DNA from: an uncultured Bacteroidaceae bacterium | Lineage (GTDB): Bacteria; Bacteroidota; Bacteroidia; Bacteroidales; Bacteroidaceae | Assembly (NCBI GenBank): GCA_944321635.1 | Contig: CALULY010000009.1 | Location: forward strand, 1-64,000 | Reading direction: 5' to 3' | DNA: 64,000 bases | Shown: piece by piece, positions 9,414-18,539 of the stretch | How positions within the stretch are numbered: position 1 is the first letter of the stretch | How the letters are laid out: each line of letters starts with the position of its first letter | Translations under genes and position numbers: made by a program | Notes under the pieces: model-generated | Seen by the model: the letters and a program-made list of their open reading frames with translations, nothing else | What the model was told of the DNA's origin: nothing | Database searches by the model: none

Positions 9414-9421
9414 CAAAGCTA
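9414..9421 (-). promoter_or_regulatory. Promoter -7 element of the cyclophilin-like gene
   Basis: TAGCTTTG on the minus strand, 28 bases upstream of the ATG and 31 bases downstream of the shared operator. Confidence 0.6.
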
Positions 9422-9452
9422 CGGGCGGATGAGGGAATGGATGGTGCATGGA

Positions 9453-9479
9453 TTACGGACGATACTACCACAATCACTG
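9453..9479 (-). promoter_or_regulatory. Shared 27-bp operator, copy 2
   Basis: On the minus strand it ends GTATCGTCCGTAA. Its last 13 bases differ at one position from copy 3 at 30778-30804. It lies between the divergent cyclophilin-like and AraC genes, 31 bases upstream of the former's -7 element. Confidence 0.65.
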
Positions 9480-9572
9480 ACATTCACTGGCATTGCGCCC
9501 CGTCGTGCGCCGCATCTGTAAAAGTGGCACTGTTTTCCGTATTAATGTTTATGCCACTTGCGTAACTCCACC

Positions 9573-9580
9573 TACTTTTG
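9573..9580 (+). promoter_or_regulatory. Promoter -7 element of the AraC gene
   Basis: TACTTTTG matches the consensus. A TTTA box sits 21 bases upstream at 9548-9551. The ATG is 38 bases downstream. Confidence 0.5.
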
Positions 9581-9618
9581 CAGCGTCCGGTGCGGGATGG
9601 TGCCGGCATATCCGTCTT

Positions 9619-10515
9619 ATGGGAAACAGCACGCTTGATTTGAAGACCGTCGGGGAGTGCAACCGTTGCCTCGGCTGCGCGACGCTCCACCCGCAAGTCA
9701 CCCTGGTGAACCTTGAGAATCCCGGGGTGCAGGAAGATGCGGTCAAGTTTGAATTCTACGCCATCCTCCTGATCGAGGAGTGCTCGGATTGCTCGTCGTG
9801 CGGGCGGCGTTACTACGACTACACCAACGCGACGATGGTCTTCCTCAAGCCTGGCGAAGTGTTCAGCATGAGCCGGCGCGGCACGCTGCCCGACCACGGG
9901 TGGCTGCTGGCGTTTCATCCTGACCTGCTGTCGTGTACGTCGTTGCAGAGGGACATGGCCAACTACACGTTCTTCGACTACCGCAAGGAGGAGGCACTGC
10001 ATTTGTCGCAGCGTGAGACGGAGACAATCACCTGTTGCCTTGAGAACATAGAAGACGAGCTGCATCATGCCATAGACCGCCACTCGGCCACCATACTGTC
10101 GCGGCACATCGAGCTGATGCTCGACTACTGCACGCGCTACTACGAGCGGCAGTTCATCACACGTGAGAACAAAAACAAATCCATCCTCTCGCACTTTGCC
10201 TGCCTGGCCGACGAATGCATCACTTCGGGCCGGCTGCACGGGGGGCGCGAACCCTCGCCGTCGTGGTTTGCCGGCGCGCTCGGGTTGTCAGAAGCCTACT
10301 TTGCCGATCTCCTCAAGTTTGAGACGGGCAAGACGCTTGCCACCTACGTCCGCTTGCGGCAGATGGAGCTCGCCAAACGCTTGCTGCTCAACGGTGGCCG
10401 CAGTGCCGTAGATGTGGCGCGGCACCTCGGTTTCGCCAGCGTGCAACAGTTCAGCGCGCTCTTCAAGAGGCTCACGGGTGTCGCCCCAAATGACTATCGT
10501 TTGTCCAAGAATTGA
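9619..10515 (+). CDS. AraC-family regulator with two CxxCxxC motifs
   Basis: A 298-residue transcription regulator. The C-terminal ~100 residues form the double helix-turn-helix (WFAGALGLSEAYFADLLKFETGKTLATYVRLRQMELAKRLLL... SAVDVARHLGFASVQQFSALFKRLTGVAPNDYR). The N-terminal sensor part contains YYDYTNATMVFLKPGEVFSM, typical of a Bacteroidota AraC group found beside redox genes, and two cysteine clusters: C14-C17-C20 and C55-C58-C61. The ATG at 9619 is used, since the upstream in-frame extension crosses the -7 element and lacks family similarity. It is divergent from the cyclophilin-like gene and is the best candidate to bind the shared 27-bp site. Confidence 0.92.
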   Translation: MGNSTLDLKTVGECNRCLGCATLHPQVTLVNLENPGVQEDAVKFEFYAILLIEECSDCSSCGRRYYDYTNATMVFLKPGEVFSMSRRGTLPDHGWLLAFHPDLLSCTSLQRDMANYTFFDYRKEEALHLSQRETETITCCLENIEDELHHAIDRHSATILSRHIELMLDYCTRYYERQFITRENKNKSILSHFACLADECITSGRLHGGREPSPSWFAGALGLSEAYFADLLKFETGKTLATYVRLRQMELAKRLLLNGGRSAVDVARHLGFASVQQFSALFKRLTGVAPNDYRLSKN

Positions 10516-10744
10516 ATTGTCCCGCCACGCCGGCCACAGTCCATCGCATCCTGCGGTGATCGGCCAGCGCCCCTTGCCGGCTGCCGCATCGTGCCTGCCG
10601 GCGGGACGGGGCACATCATCCGCATCCAGGCACTTTGTCACTGTGTCCGCGCTGTACAGACCAGGACATCCAATCCGCGATGCCAGGCATGAAACTCCCA
10701 CAAGCAAGGCACAAGCTCAACAGGGACGGACATAAAATCCACTT
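10516..10744. other. Gap after the AraC gene, no gene seen
   Basis: Short frames here show no coding pattern and no recognisable product. No clear terminator follows the AraC stop. The next element is a repeat. Confidence 0.5.
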
Positions 10745-10925
10745 AGGCCTGGCCTGAAGTTCATTTGCTCGGTGTCTTAAGTTCATTATATCCTGACATA
10801 AAGTTCATTCAGAAGTTTTGTTTATATATTCAAAACTTCTGTTTATATATTCAAAAGTTTTGTTTTTACTTTGGGTTAGGAGTATTTGAACTTTATGTCC
10901 GACCCTCTGGAACTTTTCCCGGTGA
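10745..10925. repeat. Intergenic element, copy 2 (21-bp palindrome array)
   Basis: Core at 10810-10862 has three 11-bp motifs (CAGAAGTTTTG, CAAAACTTCTG, CAAAAGTTTTG) separated by TTTATATATT. The first two form a perfect inverted pair. The right end is GAACTTTTCCCGGTGA (10910-10925), matching the ends of copies 1 and 4. The left arm is degenerate but shows AAGTTCAT three times, 16-22 bases apart. Same orientation as copy 4. It ends 157 bp before the receptor gene; the left boundary is approximate. Confidence 0.75.
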
Positions 10926-11029
10926 GTGCCGGAGTTTATGCCTTACTTAATCGGATTATGTGCCGGACGCTGCTGCGCGGAATGTTTGTCCTGGTTGCCT
11001 GACACCTTGCATTAACCTTAATTAACAAT

Positions 11030-11038
11030 GGGGGGGGG
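11030..11038 (+). repeat. G9 homopolymer in the receptor promoter
   Basis: Nine G in a row end 12 bases before the TACTTTTG -7 element, inside the spacer to where a -33 box would lie. Such tracts change length by slippage. Confidence 0.7.
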
Positions 11039-11050
11039 TAAAGTTTTGCC

Positions 11051-11058
11051 TACTTTTG
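11051..11058 (+). promoter_or_regulatory. Promoter -7 element of the outer-membrane receptor gene
   Basis: TACTTTTG fits TAnnTTTG. The ATG is 23 bases downstream. Confidence 0.55.
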
Positions 11059-11081
11059 TTTGCATCTAACATTCCACCCAA

Positions 11082-13490
11082 ATGATGAGCACCCACGACC
11101 GTTTCAGGCTTTTTGCAGCCGCCTTGACAATGCCTGCCGCCTTGCTTGCCGACGCGCAATGCAGGCTCAGCGGCCTTGTTACCGACACCGACGGCAGGCC
11201 AATAGACGCTGCCGCCGTCACAGTGGAGAACGCTGCCGACAGCTCTGTGGTCTGGTTGGGCATCACGGCGGCTGACGGGCGTTTTGAAGCGGTGGCGCAA
11301 GGGCGGGTGAGGGTCTATGTGAGCTGCATAGGCTTTGCCCCACATGTCAGCGAGCCGTTTGTCGCCGAGCGTGACACGGTGCTGCCGCCCGTGAGGCTTG
11401 CCATAGCGGGACAGAGGCTCGACGATGTGACTGTCGTCGGCGAGCGTCAGACGCAGGAGGTGGAGGTCGCGAGAGGCAAAATGACCTGGCGTCCGCACGG
11501 CAGCGCACTTGCTTACGGCACGTCTGCCCTTGAGATGCTCAAGAGATTGCCCGGCGTGTCGGTCGATGGCAACTCACGCATAAGCCTCGGGGGCGAGACG
11601 GGCGTGGAGGTGACAATAGACGGCAAACGCAGTTATGTGCAAGGCGAGGAGCTGGCGCAACTGCTGCGTTCAATCCCGTCGTCGTCCATAGAGGCGGTCG
11701 AGGTCATGCGCACCCCGTCCGCCGCCCACGATGCCGAGGGCTCGGGCGGTGTCATAAACATCGTCACCGGCAAGCATCGTCGCGATGGTGCCTATGTCTC
11801 GCTCAACAACGGGCTGTCATGCTGGGAAAACCTGCGGCAGAACACGGAACTGGCTTTCAGCTATTCCGGCCGCAGGCTGAGCATAGGCGGCAACTACAAC
11901 CATGCTTTCGGGCACTATGCCATGGACTACGGGATGCGGAGGTCGCAAGGCGGCAAAGACTACTACAGTCCAACATCCGACACAGACAAAAGGAAAACCA
12001 TGGCAGGCAACGTTGATTTGGATTTTCGGATAAACGACATCCACTCGCTCAGCGCACGTGTCGAGGTCAACACCCTGACCGGACCGGGCAGGACCGAGAC
12101 TGTTACAGAGGTGCGCAATGCATCCGACAACAGGCTCGAAAGCACGCTGACGGCCAGCAATGACTACTATATGCAACGTGCCAACCGTTATGGCGGCAAC
12201 CTGCACTGGGAGGCATCGCCCGGCGAGGGCATGAATTACGCGGCTGACATCAACTATGCACGGTTTGACGGCGGGAGCGGGAACCTGCAACCTAACAAGA
12301 GCGTCGCGCCGGACGGGACGGTGCTGAGCGACGAGACCTACCATTCGGTCAACAGCCGCGACATCCACATCATTGCGGCAGCATACGACCAGTCCCACCA
12401 CTTGTTGGGTGGCGAACTGAAATCCGGGCTGAAATGGTCGTGGATCGATGCCCGCAACCGCTACCGGTTTGGCAATGCAGTCAGTGGCGGGATGGTGGCT
12501 GATGCGGGACGGTCGAGCGACTTCGATTACGTTGAACGCATCGGGGCAGCCTATCTGCTTTATGCCCGGCGTCTAAGCGATGCTTGGGACATTGAAGTAG
12601 GCTTGCGCGGTGAAATCACCTTGTCTGATGCCAAGCTGCACACGCTCGACGGAGCAGGTGATGAGGGGCTGTCGCGACACTATTTCGACCTTTTCCCGAC
12701 GGCAAGCATCAATTACAACAAAGGTGGGCACTCGTTGTCGCTCAACTATTCGAACCGTCTGGACAGGCCTGCCTACCAGGACTTGAATCCGTTTGAATAC
12801 CTGCTCGACGAGCTCTCTTATTGGCAGGGAAATCCATTCCTCATGCCGCAAAAGACGCATAAGGCCGCGTTGACCTACCAGTACGGGAAGTTTGCCGCCA
12901 CAGCGTCCTACTCGTTCACCCGTGATGTGAAAACGCAGATTGCCGACACCCTTTCGACAGACAAGGTGGTGATGACACCGCGCAACATAGGCAAGAGGCA
13001 GATGGCTGCGCTCAGCCTTTTCTATGCTTCCAAGGTGGCAAACTGGTGGGAGGTGAGCGTGAACCTGACTGGCAGCTACGCCAGAAATGACATAGCATTT
13101 GACGAAGCGCGGCATTTCAGCCGTGACGGGTTCGCCGGCATCGTGTCAGTGCAAAATTCGCTGCGCTTGCCGTGGCGGATAATGATGGAAGTCAACGGTT
13201 CCTACACCACACGTAGGCTTGGCGAGGCCAATGACACGTTTGAGCCGACGGGCTATGTTGACGTGTCGCTCTCACGCTCATTTGCCGACAAACGCTGGAC
13301 GGTAGGGTTGGCTGTGACAGACATCTTCTGGACAAGCCGGTGGGACAACACAAGCGGCTTTGACGGTTTCAAACTGTACAACTGGGGCAAAGGCGAATCA
13401 CGCCAAATCAAACTCAACGTCACTTGCCGCCTCGGCATCGAAAAGCGTAAGAGCCGCTCGATTGATTTCAACGAGATAGACAGGCTCTGA
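11082..13490 (+). CDS. TonB-dependent receptor-like outer membrane beta-barrel protein
   Basis: An 802-residue outer-membrane protein. It has a signal peptide (to about DAQC), an N-terminal carboxypeptidase-regulatory-like beta-sandwich (CRLSGLVTDTDGRPIDAAAVTVENA, about 26-100), a plug-like region (SALEMLKRLPGVSVDGNSRISLGG...VEVTIDGKR... SSSIEAVEVMRTPSAAHDAEGSGGVINIVT, about 145-230) and a large barrel with the outer membrane beta-barrel family 3 pattern (LSLNYSNRLDRPAYQDLNPF). The substrate cannot be told; no SusD partner is adjacent, so a polysaccharide locus is unlikely. Two ATGs lie one codon apart (11082, 11085). The promoter holds a G9 tract, so expression may vary in phase. Confidence 0.88.
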   Translation: MMSTHDRFRLFAAALTMPAALLADAQCRLSGLVTDTDGRPIDAAAVTVENAADSSVVWLGITAADGRFEAVAQGRVRVYVSCIGFAPHVSEPFVAERDTVLPPVRLAIAGQRLDDVTVVGERQTQEVEVARGKMTWRPHGSALAYGTSALEMLKRLPGVSVDGNSRISLGGETGVEVTIDGKRSYVQGEELAQLLRSIPSSSIEAVEVMRTPSAAHDAEGSGGVINIVTGKHRRDGAYVSLNNGLSCWENLRQNTELAFSYSGRRLSIGGNYNHAFGHYAMDYGMRRSQGGKDYYSPTSDTDKRKTMAGNVDLDFRINDIHSLSARVEVNTLTGPGRTETVTEVRNASDNRLESTLTASNDYYMQRANRYGGNLHWEASPGEGMNYAADINYARFDGGSGNLQPNKSVAPDGTVLSDETYHSVNSRDIHIIAAAYDQSHHLLGGELKSGLKWSWIDARNRYRFGNAVSGGMVADAGRSSDFDYVERIGAAYLLYARRLSDAWDIEVGLRGEITLSDAKLHTLDGAGDEGLSRHYFDLFPTASINYNKGGHSLSLNYSNRLDRPAYQDLNPFEYLLDELSYWQGNPFLMPQKTHKAALTYQYGKFAATASYSFTRDVKTQIADTLSTDKVVMTPRNIGKRQMAALSLFYASKVANWWEVSVNLTGSYARNDIAFDEARHFSRDGFAGIVSVQNSLRLPWRIMMEVNGSYTTRRLGEANDTFEPTGYVDVSLSRSFADKRWTVGLAVTDIFWTSRWDNTSGFDGFKLYNWGKGESRQIKLNVTCRLGIEKRKSRSIDFNEIDRL

Positions 13491-13954
13491 TCCCTCTTCA
13501 CGACGGGCAAAACGCTCGTCAGCCAATATATCATCATATATCTTTTGCTTTAGGTGTTGCATTGCTGGTAATACGATATATTGTAGTATACATACATATA
13601 TGACACTTGCCGTTGATATATCAAGCGGTAATTGCACTAAATGCAACTTGATGAATATTATATAAAGTATTAATAACCAGTATGTTTTTATGAATAACTT
13701 AAACTATCTGGCGAAGATGACGATTGGATTTAACCGACAGGGTGGGGCATTGCCCCCGATAAACGGGGCATAGCGGCGTGTAACACAAGATTAAATATCT
13801 ATATACCAATAAAATGCGTGGAAAAGTTGTTCTTGGTTTGATGTGTGCAATCGTGCGATATACATAAATATATGTCCAGTTGAATGTATGTTTGTATATC
13901 TTAGTATATTCTATTTGAGTATATTTGCATCTACAACAATATACATCGCAAGCC
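13491..13954. other. Long AT-rich gap upstream of the XRE-like gene
   Basis: No gene is seen. The stretch has an imperfect palindrome centred on TTGATATATCAA (about 13613-13624) and three GGGGC/GCCCC blocks (13744-13748, 13752-13756, 13765-13769), so that two alternative short hairpins are possible. A TATATTTG -7-like element lies near 13919-13926, just upstream of the regulator gene. Confidence 0.5.
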
Positions 13955-14356
13955 ATGCTGTTTGAAGACGAAAACAACAACGAGGAACGCAAAGAGAAAG
14001 AGATGATGAGGAGGAGAATCATCGAAATCATCGACTATCTCAAGGTTGACAGGGCTTCGTTTGCCGACAAGATAAAAATGAAGCCGGCAACCCTGTCCCA
14101 CATCCTGACCGGCAGGAACGACCCGTCACTCAACATAGCCATACAAATCGCCCGTGCCTATCCCAACATCAGTTTGGACTGGTTGATAAAAGGCACGGGC
14201 GACTCACCGTTTGGCAATGCGGACGGCGTGCAGCCTGCAAGCAGCGAAGCCAAGGAGACGCAGCCTGCCAAGGTGAAGGAAAAAAGGATTGCTGAAATAC
14301 GTGTGTTCTACGACGACAACACATTTGACGTGTTTGTCCTCAAGCCGCAGCGTTAG
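13955..14356 (+). CDS. XRE-like helix-turn-helix regulator
   Basis: About 133 residues. After an acidic and basic leader (FEDENNNEERKEKEMMRR) comes a helix-turn-helix (IIEIIDYLKVDRASFADKIKMKPATLSHILTGRNDPSLNIAIQIARAYPNISLDWLIKGTGDSPF), typical of small Bacteroidales XRE regulators that end in the DWLIxGxGxMF-like segment. The C-terminus (KEKRIAEIRVFYDDNTFDVFV) is a short beta-rich tail. An upstream in-frame TTG (13925) lies within the TATATTTG -7-like element and is rejected; ATG at 14004 is an alternative start. The gene converges with trmD, 2 bases apart. Targets are unknown; self-regulation from the palindrome-rich upstream gap is plausible. Confidence 0.85.
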   Translation: MLFEDENNNEERKEKEMMRRRIIEIIDYLKVDRASFADKIKMKPATLSHILTGRNDPSLNIAIQIARAYPNISLDWLIKGTGDSPFGNADGVQPASSEAKETQPAKVKEKRIAEIRVFYDDNTFDVFVLKPQR

Positions 14357-14358
14357 CG

Positions 14359-15036
14359 TCACTCGCCCAGCAAGTCAGGACGCAGGGCACGGGTGCGCTC
14401 CACTGCTTGCTGGAGTTCCCAGTCCCTGATTTTTGCCTCATGGCCTGAGAGGAGAATGTCCGGGACGCGCCAGCCTTTGTAGTCGGCCGGGCGGGTGTAG
14501 ACCGGCGGGGCAAGGAGGTTGTCCTGGAACGAGTCTGACAATGCCGACTGCTCGTCGGATATGACCCCGGGGATGATGCGCACAATCGAGTCGACAAGGA
14601 CGGCGGCAGCCAGTTCGCCTCCGGTGAGTACGTAGTCCCCGATGCTTATCTCCTTGGTTATGAAGTGTTCACGGATGCGGTAGTCTATCCCCTTGAAATG
14701 CCCGCACAGCATGATCAAGTTGTTTGCCAGCGACAATGTGTTGGCCATCGGCTGATTGAATTGTTCGCCGTCGGGGGTGAGGAAGATGACTTCATCATAG
14801 TCCCTCTCGGCCTTGAGCGACGTGATGCAGCGGTCAACGGGCTCGACCTTCATCACCATACCGGCCGTCCCGCCGAATGGGTAGTCATCGACACGGCGGT
14901 GCTTGTCGGTGGTCCAGTCACGCAGGTTGTGCAGGTGGATTTCGGCAAGTCCTTTGACCTGCGCCCTCTTCATTATCGAACAATTGAAGAAACCCTCGAT
15001 CATCTCGGGGAATATGGTGATGATGTCTATCCTCAT
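14359..15036 (-). CDS. trmD: tRNA (guanine-37-N1)-methyltransferase
   Basis: Methylates G37 of tRNAs with S-adenosylmethionine to prevent +1 frameshifting. The 225-residue SPOUT protein starts [17 protein letters not shown] and contains the trefoil-knot segments [11 protein letters not shown] and [30 protein letters not shown], plus the C-terminal part [28 protein letters not shown] at 15036 is used since TrmD proteins start at [10 protein letters not shown]; an upstream ATG would add six residues. A -7 element TACCTTTG lies at 15059-15052. It stands alone here, without rpsP-rimM-rplS, as is common in Bacteroidota. Confidence 0.96.
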   Translation of the reverse strand: MRIDIITIFPEMIEGFFNCSIMKRAQVKGLAEIHLHNLRDWTTDKHRRVDDYPFGGTAGMVMKVEPVDRCITSLKAERDYDEVIFLTPDGEQFNQPMANTLSLANNLIMLCGHFKGIDYRIREHFITKEISIGDYVLTGGELAAAVLVDSIVRIIPGVISDEQSALSDSFQDNLLAPPVYTRPADYKGWRVPDILLSGHEAKIRDWELQQAVERTRALRPDLLGE

Positions 15037-15205
15037 GCTTTTGATTTTTTGCAAAGGTAGGCCTTAGGGCGCAAACTCCACGCATCCGCGCCTGTGAATT
15101 AGCCTCCGCACCACGACAACAGCAGATTTTCACACAACGGCAAAGGCAATGAGGGCACACGAACGAGGGGTATTGCCATCGGTGCGGGGCGGAAAACCCG
15201 ACAAG

Positions 15206-15377
15206 GGCGAGGGAAAACTCCAATCGGGTCTGATGCAAACTTCAATTATGTCAGGCCTAAACTTCCGAAGGGTCAGACGTAAAGTAAAAACAGAACTTTT
15301 GAATGTATAAACAGAAGTTTTGAATATATAAACAAAACTTCTGAATATACTTTAGGTCTGACCTGGTTGGACTTTCC
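15206..15377. repeat. Intergenic element, copy 3 (21-bp palindrome array)
   Basis: Core at 15291-15343: CAGAACTTTTG, CAGAAGTTTTG and CAAAACTTCTG separated by 10-bp TA-rich blocks; the last two form a perfect inverted pair. The left end GGCGAGGGAAAACTCC resembles the terminal repeat of copies 1 and 4; the right end is degenerate. Same orientation as copy 1. It occupies the trmD-ligA gap and ends about 140 bp before ligA. Boundaries are approximate. Confidence 0.75.
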
Positions 15378-15479
15378 AATAATCCATTGATGTTTCTTCG
15401 ACTGGCGTATGACGCTGCGTGGTGCGGCCATTTAGTAAAATAATAGGCGTGCATGACTGCGTTTTGCCTGCCAAAGTTG

Positions 15480-15487
15480 TACTTTTG
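15480..15487 (+). promoter_or_regulatory. Promoter -7 element of ligA
   Basis: TACTTTTG, 29 bases before the ligA ATG, just after repeat copy 3. Confidence 0.5.
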
Positions 15488-15513
15488 CCGCAATCCGCAA
15501 CGCAAATCGATGA

Positions 15514-17520
<2,007 letters not shown>

Positions 17521-18417
17521 ATGATCAACATGGATAATAAGATAAAAGGACTTGGCACGGCACTCGTCACACCGTTCACAACAGACGGAAGCGTGGACTA
17601 CGCCAGCCTGGGCAAATTGATTGACAATCAGATTGACAATGGCGTGGATTTCCTGTGCGTCCTCGGCACGACAGGCGAGGCCGCCACGCTCTCGACAAGC
17701 GAAAAGGAGGGTGTGATAGACTGCTGCATCGAGCACATCAATCATCGTGTGCCTGTCTTGCTGGGATGCAGCAGCAACAACACTGCCGATCTGGCCAAGG
17801 AAATAGCACGGTACAGCCGCTACGACGTTGATGCAATGCTGTCCGTCGTCCCATATTACAACAAACCTGGCCAGGAGGGCATACGTCAACACTATGAGTA
17901 CATCAGCGGATATACGGACAAAGGCCTTGTCATGTACAATGTCCCTTCACGGACAGGGGTCAACATGAGTGCCGAGACGACACTCCGTATATCTGAAGAA
18001 TGCAAGAACGTCATCGCAGTCAAAGAGGCTTCGGGCAAAATAAGACAGGTCAATGCCATCATCAAAAACAAGCACAAGGGCTTTCATGTCCTGTCCGGTG
18101 ATGATTTCCTGACTTACCCGCTGATGACGCTCGGGGCTGATGGGGTCGTTTCTGTCATCTCGAACTGCGAGCCACGGATGTTTGCAGACATGGTGCACTA
18201 TCTTATTAATAAGGAATACGGGAAAGCCCTGGACATACACAACAGGCTGTTTGATTTATACGAATTGCTGTTCCGAGACGGCAATCCTGCTGGAGTCAAA
18301 GCTGCATTGTACGGCAAGGGAATGATTTCCAATGTGCTACGCCTGCCTCTGACACCTGTATCCCAAGCCACACTTGACATGATCATTCGTTGCGAAGAAG
18401 CCATAAACGCGGTGTAA
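17521..18417 (+). CDS. dapA: 4-hydroxy-tetrahydrodipicolinate synthase
   Basis: Condenses pyruvate with aspartate semialdehyde in the lysine and diaminopimelate pathway, feeding peptidoglycan. The 298-residue TIM barrel has GTTGEAATLS (about 49-58), the tyrosine of YNVPSRTG (Y139) and the Schiff-base lysine in VIAVKEASG (K168). It starts at the base after the ligA stop; an ATG three codons further in is an alternative. A terminator follows. Confidence 0.96.
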   Translation: MINMDNKIKGLGTALVTPFTTDGSVDYASLGKLIDNQIDNGVDFLCVLGTTGEAATLSTSEKEGVIDCCIEHINHRVPVLLGCSSNNTADLAKEIARYSRYDVDAMLSVVPYYNKPGQEGIRQHYEYISGYTDKGLVMYNVPSRTGVNMSAETTLRISEECKNVIAVKEASGKIRQVNAIIKNKHKGFHVLSGDDFLTYPLMTLGADGVVSVISNCEPRMFADMVHYLINKEYGKALDIHNRLFDLYELLFRDGNPAGVKAALYGKGMISNVLRLPLTPVSQATLDMIIRCEEAINAV

Positions 18418-18474
18418 GGCGTTCCAGGCATGAATGCAACATAATCCGCATTATGTTTAATCATTATATGGACA

Positions 18475-18510
18475 GCTAAGAGGGAGGCCTCTGCCTCCCC
18501 CTTTAGCTTT
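18475..18510 (+). terminator. Terminator after dapA, facing murF-alr
   Basis: Stem GCTAA plus GGGAGGC pairs with GCCTCCC plus TTAGC around a CTCT loop, followed by a T-rich run. It lies between converging genes and may serve both. Confidence 0.75.
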
Positions 18511-18539
18511 GATTTATTAAAAAATACGGATTGATGATT

